Part shown: in pieces, positions 46,403-57,248 of the stretch | Numbering within the stretch: position 1 is the first letter of the stretch | Layout: the number at the start of each line of letters is the position of its first letter | NCBI GenBank assembly: GCA_037042915.1 | Contig: CM073203.1 | Span: 372,001 to 436,000, forward strand | Direction of reading: 5' to 3' | From: Auricularia sp. M13 | Lineage: Eukaryota > Basidiomycota > Agaricomycetes > Auriculariales > Auriculariaceae | DNA length: 64,000 nucleotides | Notes under the pieces: generated by a model | Told to the model about the DNA's origin: nothing | The model's input: the letters and a program-made list of their open reading frames with translations, nothing else | Database searches by the model: none | Made by a program: the position numbers and the translations under genes

Positions 46403-48167
46403 GGCACCTCGCTCGCGTTCTTCGTGGAAAGTTCTGTCAAAGTTCGGGAGAGGCACTATGTTGTCTGGGTATTTGGTATTAAGGATCACTCAGGCTATCC
46501 TGAATCTGCATCATGTTTCGGTCGGTCGAGAAACCTCATAGATCAACTTGTTATGTTTCGAGAGGCGCGCGGGCAACCGCTGGAGTCGAACAGCCTTTGA
46601 GGAATCCTAGGAGCAAAACGTCCAGTCGTCGCGGGAACTTCACGTCGCCAGTCAAACATGTCCACGTCGCATCCTCGTGACATGGGAACCAAGCCACACT
46701 GGTGACAGGGCTCGCATCTCTCGAGTTGCTGCGTTATGATCAGCCAGTTCCTCCCGATTCGTCGTCGGAATATCAGACTCAGACACAAGTGAGAAGCGCA
46801 ACGACCCCGCGAGACGGAGAATCAACCCAGGATACCTAGCTCAGCAGTGTCGCAAAAGCGATCCCGCTGTTGAGGAGCCCAAGCCCGGCAAGATTCATAG
46901 AAATCACTGGCCACAAGGTGAGACCTGCAGCTGATACCAGAAGAGGACGAACGGAGACCGCGTGAGACCTGCGAGAGCAAGCTTTCTAAAATCTGATGCC
47001 GGGCCGTGGACGCACTCCTCAGTGAAGGAGGGATGCGGCAATAAAGACTCGAAAACCCCAGCGAATCACCTGGCCATTGGCCACTGAGATGCGCGCCGAA
47101 TTGCCAGTCGCCATCGGTACGGAATTCCGAGGAGAACGCCTCGCGATAAGGTGACTCCTATAAATAGACGCGATGGCTGCTGGAGGGAAAGCGGGAAAGA
47201 GAACGACATGTCCATCGCGCCGGGGGGCATGACTTTATATGGAGGACGTCTGCCAATTCGTTGGGGTAAACCTCCCATAGGAGAAGACTCCATTGGGGTG
47301 CGCCGACGAGTCCGAGGAAGAAACTCTGTCGTCCGCTCGACGCTGATACTTCGTTGACGTCATCATACGTTCAATTTGTGCCAGGAGGAATGTCGAATGC
47401 GACAGACGAAGGACTTTCATTCGTCAAGGTCTACCCCAACGGATTGGAGGGCAGAAGTTTGACAATAAAAGCAGGACCACCGGCGCGGACGCGTCGTTGC
47501 CCTCTTTTCCCCCTCTTCTCGCCATCCACTGGCAGAAAGGCTTGCTCTCCGCGGACACCGCCATCGACAACCTCAGTCTATCAAACTTCACTTGCTCTAG
47601 CAGGATGTTCGCGATGCATTCTCCTCGGCACCGATTGCGACTCTCCGGACATCTACTATGTAGTAGAGACATTCCGGCGCCGATTCTCTTATACCCCGAG
47701 TCGCCAGCCCGTTCACCTGGCTTGAATTTTCAGCGTGTTTTTTCCTGGGCTATTTCCTGACGAATTTTGCATGCTGCGCCTGCCAGTCTGCTATTTCTCA
47801 GCGTTCTCTCGGTTATTCGTCATGCATGCGTTTATTTCTGGACGGCGAATAAACGCAGCAATCCGGAACATGCGAGCAACGCAAATGAAAGTGCAATTTC
47901 CAGCTTCAATTCTCAAGATCTGAAGCCTTGTGTCCGAGTTGTACGGACGTCGGAACTCACACCGAAAACATTTGCACATGTTTGCCCGAGGTTGAGTCTC
48001 GCCGGTAACTGGACTTGAATTCACGGTCATTTGTCGTGCATCGCTAACAATGATGCCAACACGCACTATTATCTGTCTAGCCTGTGTTGTGATGGAGTCA
48101 AGGGCATGGTTTGTTCTTCGAAATTCTCTGTTCAAAGTCCGCCCGAACGAAGCCGTTCATTGCCGCC
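46403..48167. other. Long non-coding spacer
   Basis: A 1.77-kb stretch with only short frames on both strands and no recognised exon, ending at the promoter of the F-BAR gene. Confidence 0.45.
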
Positions 48168-51100
48168 ATGTCCGCCCGCCGACAGTCATCGTCGACATCG
48201 CTCACGGCGCGATATGGGCAGCAGACCGAGGCCGAGCTTGCGCAGCGGCAGCACGAGTACTGCAATGCTTTCTGGGGCGTGAACGACGAGGGCGTGGAGC
48301 GGCTGCTCATGCGCATGCGCGATGCGGCGCGCACGACCGACGAGCTCCGGTCATTTTGGAAAGAACGGTGCGCATTATGCATGGGCGTATGTGCTGCAAC
48401 TGAATTTGAGCAGTGCTGCTATCGAGGAGGACTATGCAAAACGGCTGGCGTCGCTGGGCAAGCGTCAGATCGCCGTGAACGAGACTGGGTGCGTATTACG
48501 GTTACGGTGTGTCGCCAACACGAAGCTGAGGCACTTGCAGAGAGCTGGCAGTGTCGTTCTCTACCCTGGTCGCCGAGACTGCGCAACAAGGCAGCACGCA
48601 CCTGGAACTGTCGTCAACCATCCGGCGCGTGCTGGAGGCTCAGACCGCCGAATTCGTGGCGCGGCAAACGCAGCATCGCAAGACGGTCCAGGCGCACATC
48701 GAAAAGCAGTTCAAGGCGAAGCAGACGCAGCGCAGCATGGTCGACAAGGCGCGTGACAAGTACGAGCAGAATTGCATCGTCATCAACTCGTACACCGCCC
48801 AGTCCACGCTCGTCCAGGGCCGCGAGTACGACAAGCTGCAGCTCAAGCTCGACCGCGCGCGCCAGAGCATCGCAAATAACGAGCAAGAGTACCAGACGCT
48901 CACCCGTGCGCTGCACGATACCTGCGCCAAGTGGGAGAAGGAGTGGAAGCAGTTCTGCGACCAGTGCCAGGATTTGGAGGAAGAGCGCATCGACTTTACA
49001 AAGAACAATCTCTGGGCCTTTGCCAACGCCGTCTCCACGGCGTGTGTTGCCGACGATGAGGTACTTGCATTCGCAACTTTGACTTGACGTCGCTCACGTT
49101 CAATTACACAGAGTTGCGAACACCTGCGAATTGCGCTCGAGGGCGTCGACACGCCCGTTGAACAGGAGACGTTCATCCGTGGAATGCTCGAGGCAGCCAA
49201 GAGAAACGGTATCGAGCTGTGCGAAATTGCCGACCCGCCGCCCATCGTCAACTACAAGGCGGAGGGTGATGCTGCCGTCCCCCAGCAGACAAAACGCATA
49301 GCGTGCTATGCTCGATCATCGGCACGGCCGCCCCAGCCAATGTACCCGCCAGAAGACGAGGGTCCACCGGTCAATCAGGCCGGCATAGGCGCCGGTGGCG
49401 GCCAGGCTGCAGCAGCCGGCCAAGAGCAACGCACGTCGCGTAGCCGCGCCAATTCACGAGCCCGGAGCGCGCTCATGGAGGCTTCGGCTGTCAGCGAGGC
49501 TCTCCGCAATGGCGCGCCATCGTCCGTTTCCCATGCTGCCGGTATACAGTCTGGCGGTGGATCGACGCCTTCGTCGGGCCCGCCGCCGCAGCTTCCGCCG
49601 ATTGCGCCTTCTGCACCGCTAACAGGCCCGGGCACGGTTGGAGACGCGGCGGACCCGCTCGCCAGGACGCTCGAGAACCTGCGCTCGGCTGCGTCGAACC
49701 CTCGACGGTCCAGCGTCCATGTGGGCTCGTCGCAACAGCAAGAGGCCGTACGCTCGCCCAGCCGCCAGAGCCGGCGCGGTACCGTCGAGTCGTCGTCTCG
49801 CGGCGGTGCTGGCCTGGGTATCGACTACTCGGCCGCGGCGAACGCCATCGTCGGCTCGCACCCGTCTTCGCGGCCGTCGTCGCCGGCTCCCACGGCCAAC
49901 TTCATGAAGCCGCCGAACGTGCGCGCGAGCCCGGTGCCCGTCGAGGAGGTGCTGGGGTCGTACCAGCAGCATTTCCCCGGCGAGCATGCACACCGCCGCG
50001 CGCTGTCGCGCCAAGGCTCGGTGTCACGGCAGTCCACTGCAGGTGCCGAGATTGAAAACCGCGGGCGGCCCGTCAGCAGGGAGGGCCACGCGGGCATTGG
50101 AGCGAATGGACGCGGGGGTAGCTTGTCGCCTGCTCCGCCAGCTGTGCGCCGTATGAGCGTGCATCAGCAAGGTCCGCCTCAGCAGCAGCAACGGGCGCCC
50201 AGTCCGATGCGGGCCCCGTCCCAACAGCAGCAGCAGCGCGCGCCGAGCCCGATGCGCGCACCACAGCAGCAGCGCAGTCCCAGCCCGATGCACCCGCAGT
50301 TGAGCGGCTCGTCTCGCGCCCCGCTGGGTATTTCGCTCGATCCCCAGGGACGCGTGACGGAGGATGCCATGGCGGAGAGGTATGCGGCTCAGCGCACAGG
50401 CAGCTATCATCAACAGCAGGGATCATACCCGACTGCTGGCCAACCGTATGGTGCGGGCTACGGCCAACCAGTTGGATATACGGCTGCCACTCCTGTACCA
50501 TCAGGATACTCTGCGACGCCCGCCCCGTCTGCATACTCATCTGCGACGCCGGCGCCTTCGGGGTATTCGTCTGCGGGAAGCGCCACCACATCGTTCGCGC
50601 AGGCGTCGCAGTCGCCCGGGTATAACCAACAGGCGTACCGCGGGCCGCCGACGCAGCCACCGCCAGTGGGCATGCCGCCTCCTACGCCAGCGCAGTTCTA
50701 CCAGCAGCAATACCAGCAGCAGCAGCAGCAGCAGCAGCAGCCGCGGCAGTCGAACGGCTATCCGTCAGCTGCGAGCGCGCAGAACGGATGGCAGAGCCCG
50801 CCGCAGCACCAGCAGCAGGCGAGCGGGTACCAGCAGCAGGCGCCCCCACCGGTGAACGGATATGCTACCCCCGGTCCAGGTCCGTCGTCGTCGCAGCCCT
50901 CGGGATCGTTCCAGGGACTGCCCTCGCAGACACCGGCACCTCAGCAGCAGCGCGAGCCGTCGCCCACCCCCGCACCTGCTGTGCCGCCGACCGGCCAATA
51001 CTTGGAAGACGGCAAAGGCGTGCTGTTCTACGTCAAGGCGCTGTACGACTACACCGCGACGATCGACGAGGAGTTTGACTTCCAGGCGAACGACGTGATC

Positions 51101-51211
51101 GCCGTGACCGAGACGCCAGAGGACGGGTGGTGGTCCGGCTACCTGCTCGACGATGCGCGGCGCGTGCCCGGGCGGCACGTCTTCCCCAGCAACTTCGTCT
51201 GCTTGTTCTGA
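48168..51211 (+). CDS. F-BAR/SH3 cytokinesis protein (Cdc15/Imp2/Hof1 type)
   Basis: Membrane-bending scaffold that organises the contractile ring and septum. Four exons: 48168-48367, 48414-48488, 48541-49060, 49112-51211; 964 aa. F-BAR domain roughly residues 25-310, recognisable by RSFWKERAAIEEDYAKRLAS and the helical SMVDKARDKYEQNC, WEKEWKQFCDQCQDLEEERI. A long disordered middle follows with Ser/Pro/Gln runs, including QQQYQQQQQQQQQPRQ and repeats of RAPSPMRAPSQQQQQ. The C-terminal SH3 domain (about residues 905-964) reads VKALYDYTATIDEEFDFQAN, DGWWSGYL, GRHVFPSNFVCLF. Exon 4 is 2.1 kb without an intron. A small in-frame intron near 49266-49334 cannot be excluded. It is closest in layout to Cdc15/Imp2. 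Confidence 0.92.
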
Positions 51212-51374
51212 GACTCAGTATGTGTTTTTGCCTAGCCCTTTCTGCCCTCTTGCTTGCTTGCATCTCATCTGTGTTCAAAATGTTGTACATGCGGAATACG
51301 GACGGCCAACCTTTTCAAAACTTTACCTCGCCGCGATTCTCCTGTTTACAAGAACATCTAAGTTACGGCTGCAG

Positions 51375-52057
51375 TTACAATTGCGCGATACGCTGCGCCA
51401 TCCTGTCTTTGACGGTCTGGTACGCGTTCATGAGCGTCTGCTCGTTGATGACGATTTCGGACGTGTCCGCCTTTGGCCGCGACACGCGAGAAGCGATCGT
51501 GGTCGCGTCCGTCTCGACAATGATGCTGAATACCGCTGTAAGCATACTGTTGCAAGAGAATTCTAGCAAAAAGCGCACCCGTCGTCGATGGTCTCGTCCA
51601 GGCAGAGCAGGGCAAGGTCGAGACTATCCATGAGCGCGCGCCGTTCGACCTGGCCACGCAGCAGCAGCGAGAGCGCGTCTGAGTACGCGTTAAGCGCGAC
51701 GCTCAGCATGAGCTCGTTCTCGGCGGGCGGCGCGAGCACGTAGAATATGAGGTCGAGCGAATGCTTGTAGACGGCCAGCAGGCCGTCGTATAGGATAATA
51801 TCGCCGCCAGGCTTCTTCGTCTTTTCCCATAGCGATTTCTCGTATGCGCGCTGCTCTTTGAGCGTCGCCAGCGGCTTCGCGTCCACGAATTGCTGCGGCG
51901 AGTGCTTGGGCTTGTAATATTTCGCCAGAACCCGGTTGCCGTCCGTGTCGAGCGCGACAAACGCCAGAACGGAGTACAGGGACAGATTAGACTGTGGTGC
52001 AATTGCAGCCAGTATTTAGTCATTGCAGGACAAAACCATCTGAGAAGAGCTCACCAT
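51375..52057 (-). CDS. RET3: Coatomer subunit zeta (COPI)
   Basis: Small subunit of the COPI coat for Golgi-to-ER traffic. Exons 52057-52055, 51991-51579 and 51525-51375; 188 aa. It reads M|SNLSLYSVLAFVALDTDGNR, VLAKYYKP, then DIILYDGLLAVYKHSLDLIF, NELMLSVALNAYSDALSLLL, LCLDETIDDGIIVETDATTI and ends IAQL. Sequence and length match zeta-COP. The first coding exon is only the ATG: the next bases are GTGAGC, and the acceptor CCACAG joins to SNLSLYSV, giving the conserved start. Alternative ATGs downstream lack this block. Lies 163 bp from the convergent F-BAR gene. Confidence 0.93.
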
Positions 52058-53717
52058 GGCGCGCGGACGTGGACGAAACGAGATGCTCGGCCAAATCCGA
52101 CTCGCGCTTCCTCCTCAGCCTCCTCACAACTCAGTCTATGATTTTTTTTCTGACGCCAGTCCTGATTCAGATGCCTAGCAGGCCTTCATACGCCGGAGTG
52201 GAGTCTTCTCATCGCCTTTTCGGCTGCGTATCCGCATCAACACTGGTCTTAGCCGCCCTCCTCTGTGTCGAACAAAGCTATTGGTTGTCTCGCTCCCCGG
52301 CCATGTAGATGACGCTGGAGAAAGGCTACTGCGCATGCATGGCTCAAATTGAGACAGCTGTTAGTCCGCATAACAGACGGAGATGGCTTGTTACTGCAGC
52401 TACTGCAACGCGGGTTTGCTGTCGGTGCCTGGACAACGGCTGTTTGGAGGTTGCGGAATTGTGTTCTGCCCAGTGACAATAGCCCTTGTCATGTTGTCTG
52501 TGGATAGACAGGTGAACTTGCTCTCTAGGTTGCAGATCTTCAGCTTGCTCGGCGTGCGGTATGACGTCCGTGGCTCCCATCGTTCTCAGCCTTCCTTGTT
52601 CGAGGCTTTGACATTGCCTCCCTGCATGACGAACGTTGCTACTGTTTGCGTTTGATAATCGTCGATTGCTTCACTCGCGTCTAATCCTTTGTTGACGATG
52701 ACTCCAACCAACGAACTCCCCTCATCGCACCCTAAGTACCCCGTTCTTGGGACCGCTCATCCCTTTGCAATCGTCTCCGGTCGGACTGGAGCTGCTGATG
52801 CAATGGCTGATAGATCAACCTATGGGACCTCCTGTGTTTTCTTCCCAATTCCCGGGATCTTGTACAAACTGGGTGGTCGGCCATGTCGGTGCCCCTCAGC
52901 TGCATGGCTATCTCGGATCCTCATGATTATCTGCAGCATTTGCACAGGCGCAGGCATCTCCCTATAGCTATGACGCTCCTTTTTTCGCCAGCCGCCCGTG
53001 CTGGATGCTCAGCCTGGCGCGCGCTTGCTCGGACTCTGACCGCAGGCGGGCACCGCTCCGGCCAGTTTTTGAGATTTTGTTCGGCAAATTATTCACCGCG
53101 CGCGTATTTTGTTTCACGGACCGTGCGCAGATCCAACATGCAGCATGTGCCTGCGCACGGAGTCCGTGTGCGCCGCCTCTCTCGGTGGACTGTTGGACGG
53201 TCAAACAGCCACCGCGAACACCGACAGCATTAGGCACCGAATCGGGCAGCTTTATTGCCATTGTACCCTTTGTACCGTTAGCAGGGCCGCTCGTGGTGAT
53301 GGGCCAGCGGCAGCCTATTCCCATAACTTCTTGCATGCCAGATTAGCATCGTTTACCGGGCGCGTTAACACTCTCGCCGGCGTGCGCAGGCTGTGCCAGT
53401 GTACCTTCTCAGGGAACAAACCATCTCAGTCCTACTGAGCTCTGGGCTCTGCTCCTGCCTTCCAAACTGAGGGAATTAAGGTGCTTGTTACTCAGTGTGG
53501 GATATCAAGGAAGCGAAGTTATGTACACAGGAGAACAAGCAACTTCTGCGGCGCTGCGGGCTAGCGAGCGGAAAAATGGGGCCTACAAATTGGTGGGTCG
53601 CGACGAGTCGTGAATAAGTAATTTACCGGGCAGCTAATTGATACAGCGCGAGAGTCCGGGGCATTTTTGTCTGCATTAAGGGAGATGATGGCGTTTTCGG
53701 TTCTGATAAGTAGTTGA
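52058..53717. other. Long non-coding spacer
   Basis: 1.66 kb without a recognised exon. Frames are short, and none carries a domain. Confidence 0.45.
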
Positions 53718-54818
53718 TTAATCATGAGAGGCGTGCCGCAAGCGGGAGTAGGTGAGCTGTGAACAGCCAGATCTGGGGGACCCTCTCAGCCTCAGGGTTA
53801 TGACTGGATGGAGACCATATGGGGGACTCACGTTAAAGTAGAGATAGGTCTTAGCGTCGTACTTCTCCGCGCCGCACGATGTCCAATTGCGGCTCGCCAC
53901 CCAGGTGCCGAGCCCGAGGAACAAGGCACGGGGGAGCGGGGAGAGTCCCCAGATCGTGCCGAGCGCAAGCGACCAACCGAGGAGCATCAGGCTGGTGAAG
54001 CAGCGCGAGAAGCGCGGGAACGCGATTGGGAATGTCACGCGGCCCTGTGCCGCGTCGCCCTCGATGTCCGGGAAGTCCTGCATCGTGATAGTGAAGACGA
54101 TCACTGACGCGGAAAGGGAAACGGAGAGCCGCGCGATGCTGTCCAACGCTCCGCTTGCACCTGCAAGGATGTCAGTTTAGCCACGCAACAGTGATGGGAT
54201 GGGAGGGGCATACTCATGATTGCTGTGGCACCGATTTCAAAGCACGTATACCCGATAGAGTTGCAGAGATTCTTCGTAAACCAGTGCTTGGAGAGGTCCA
54301 GCTCGTTGTGCGCGAGCGTGGCGGCAGAGAGCGCGAGACTCGCCCCGAGGACAGTGTTACCGTGGGCCGCGGAGTGGAGTGTGCACCACGCGAGCATGAT
54401 CCAGCGGAGAACCGTCGCGTGCTGTAGGGACATCCGCCCGGAGGGGATAGGCCGCCAGGGCCGATTTGCGGCGTCCTCCTCAACGGCGATGTACTGATTG
54501 GAGATGGTGAACTGTAGCAGGTGGCACCATATCCAGAAAACTGCTTTGAGGAAGGCCGCGGGGGAATGAACAGGCGCAGCGACCGCGGCAAAAATCATCT
54601 AAATGTGAAGGACAGCTGAGAATCCCTGGCCTATCCGGCAATGTCAGGCAGATACTCACGACTGGGATGAGGAGGGCTTCATGGTCGCGGTAGGTGAAGA
54701 GGATGAGAGTGTGAACAAAATTGCGTATAGACGCGAAGAGTTGAGCGACGGGAGACTTGGGCACACGCGGCAGTTGCCACTGCATGGGGTGACGAAGGTG
54801 GAAGGTAGAGCGGAGCAT
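53718..54818 (-). CDS. UbiA-family membrane prenyltransferase
   Basis: Integral-membrane enzyme transferring or cyclising prenyl chains. Four exons: 54818-54660, 54598-54214, 54160-53832, 53756-53718; 303 aa. The first Asp-rich site is NQYIAVEEDAANRPWRPIPS (fungal version of NDxxDxxxD) and the second is DFPDIEGDAAQGRVTFP. Several hydrophobic helices lie between and after them. Variants of this type occur in fungal meroterpenoid and terpenoid pathways, but no polyketide synthase, P450 or terpene synthase is nearby, so pathway assignment is not possible. The last exon (12 codons, LTYSRLRHASHD) is least certain; reading through its intron also stays open. Confidence 0.86.
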
Positions 54819-56236
54819 GTTGTAGTACTAGAGGGTGGAGGGTAACTTTTGGGTGAGTGAAATACAAGTGAGGATGCACCGGCGCGAATCCCCCTGCGTT
54901 TTATAGGCTCGTACGTGTACCAGGTTATTAATATGGAGTTAGTAGTGCTACGCATATCGCAACACGGCCTGCTGTATTTGCCGCCTAGTGGGCATACACT
55001 GATTAGCCTCGGTGACGCACTGCCAGTGACTCACCAACTTGCGGACTCGACGTGCGTTTCACCTGCTTTTTCACCGCACTCTCGAACCGCGGAATAGCGG
55101 TCATCGGCGAGTATCGGATTTGAATGTTAGCGCCCGTTTAAGCAGATTCGCGTCCTGTCAAACTCGTCGGGCACCAAATCCCCGTCCCACGCGACGTCAA
55201 TACACTCCGCGAGGCGTTTTCTGCCAACGATAAACTTCCAGAGAGTGAGATTGCAGTAATTGGGTATTGCTCATGGTGCTCAGCGGTCCGTAGCGTGCGG
55301 CAGCGCCTGACGGCCGAGTCAACAAGTTTCACGCACAATAATCATCTCTAAACAGATATTTCATGATACAGTGCGTGAACGAGGCGCTAAAACCAGCGCC
55401 GGATAAAAGCCCGTTCACTGCCGGTGGACTCAAGTTGCCGACACGTGGCTGTAAAGTTCCTCAGGCGCGCGTCAAGTATCTGCGTCGTCGCCTCCGATTG
55501 ACTATGACTTCCGCGCGAGTGAATACACTTCGCATCATGCGCGAATTGAGATCCGTCCACGTGACTCCGCACGACGCGGCAAACAGACTTTAGAGCGTGC
55601 GTACATATGTTTGAAGTTGGCATGCAAGCGGCTGTACAGGTCGGAACTACCTGGCGGCGATGGCAGATTCAGAAGACTCCGCGTGGAATCGATGTAACCC
55701 CCTCCCTTCTCTCTCCTTTTTCGCCTCCTTGGTAACATTTCAGATCTGGCTGAAGGCTATCCGGATACATCAAAAAAATATAGATACACCGTTTTACTCA
55801 GCCTCCAGAACGGATTTATGGGCACCAATCAGTGAGCGATAGGTTCAATCAAAGCAGGAAGGAACTGGAAATACAGATGCTGTGTATATCACTAACATGT
55901 CTACTAATGGGTTACACGCCAGCACACACAGAACTGCTGGTTCACAGCGGCGACATCTTGTAAGCACAATCATTTCAAAGCATAATACCCTGGATATGCT
56001 GACAGGACTAGCGGAATGCTGCATCGAAAAGGAGGACCAAAAGGGCGATGCGTGGCTCCGAAATTACTGGCAGTTGAGCTGTAAGGCACCGAGCAGAACT
56101 AGCACAACGCAAGATCGGCAAAAATACGCCTCATGCTGCTGATATCAACGCTATATGTTCCCAAGCACGACTTCCAAGCGTCGTAGGCGGCTCAGGACGG
56201 GAAGTATGCTCCTAAAAGGCCGGGCTGTATCCACCG
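54819..56236. other. Non-coding spacer
   Basis: 1.4 kb with only short frames and no recognised exon, A/T-richer than its flanks. Confidence 0.45.
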
Positions 56237-57171
56237 CTAAGCGCCAAGCTCCTGCTCGCCAACATCCAGGTGCACTGTGATGCGACGGAGTTGCTGACGA
56301 GCCGCCAAAGCTCGGTCCAGCGTCTGCCATTCTGGATATGCTAATTCCGCAACGATATCGGCACCTGGCCGAAAGGAGTCAAAGCGCAAGTGCAGATGTT
56401 CTTCCAGTCGCGAGAAAAGGGCCTGGTCATCCCACTCGAATAAAGCCGCGAGACTGTGCACGACATCGTAGGCTATCACGGGTGATGACATGTTGAAGTC
56501 GATGCTGATAGTGCGCAACGCGGGGAAGGCTGATAGAATCCCTAAAAGCTGCCGACCAACCTTGTCCGTGTCGTACTCAAACGACGCAGTCGGAGAACGC
56601 GGGTTGACACGATGTCAGAGGGCCAAAATCAGATCCTTCAAAGAAAACATTCGCATACAACTCTTTGAGGGCAGAGAATGCAAGCATGTCTTCCGCAAAT
56701 CGAGTTGGTCGGACATATTCGACGTCGACGAGATGGAAGACTCGTAGGTTATGAAGCGCTGTCCTCCCAGTACCAAGAGCTACCAGACCTCGCAAAGCAG
56801 TTGTGCCCTGGATCGTGATCTGCTGTAGCGTACTCAAGTTGCATTCGAACATAAGCTCGGGCCATCGAGAGCCAGACCAAACTCCCCAGTGCATGATGCG
56901 CAAATGGGTCACAAGAGATATGAGCCTCGGTGTATCCTCCAAGAATTGGAGCATCATATCGTTTCGCACTTGAAAGACCGCGGCATCGTGTGTACTGCCG
57001 CATAACTTGTATGGTGTGGAACAAGTTGTAGTGGCTCGGGTAGCGCCAGGTCCTGCAGGTCTTGCATGTGAGCGCGCAGACGGAAAGGTCACTACGGCGG
57101 TTATAAGCAACCCAGTCGACGATGCGCTCAATAATCTCGGCCGGGAAGGACGCTGCAACAGCGGGGGGCAT
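56237..57171 (-). pseudogene. F-box protein gene with two frame disruptions
   Basis: Three consecutive frames read as one F-box/leucine-rich protein on the minus strand. The start is FPAEIIERIVDWVAYNRRSD and CALTCKTCRTWRYPSHYNLF (F-box). Next, in another frame, RNDMMLQFLEDTPRLISLVT and ALRGLVALGTGRTALHNLRV. A third frame gives FEYDTDKVGRQLLGILSAFP through VEQELGA-like end at 56237. No GT/GC-AG intron of workable size joins the first to the second (near 57000) or the second to the third (near 56590); each needs a one-base shift. Both could be sequencing errors, but two in one gene suggests decay. F-box proteins of this type are a large, fast-turnover family in Agaricomycetes. Confidence 0.65.
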
Positions 57172-57248
57172 TGCACTGTGCAGGGCTGCGATGCAACAGG
57201 CGACCGGCTAAAGCACAAGCAGCACGGCCGCCGGCGCTTCCCGTACTT

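Noticed and set aside
46555-46600. Possible tRNA T-arm on the minus strand (TTCGACTC-like loop)
   Set aside because: Only three base pairs close the loop and no acceptor or anticodon stem can be formed around it.
50164-50860. CAG-rich tract as a microsatellite or mobile repeat
   Set aside because: The repeats encode Gln in one long open frame of the F-BAR protein and are interrupted; normal low-complexity coding sequence.
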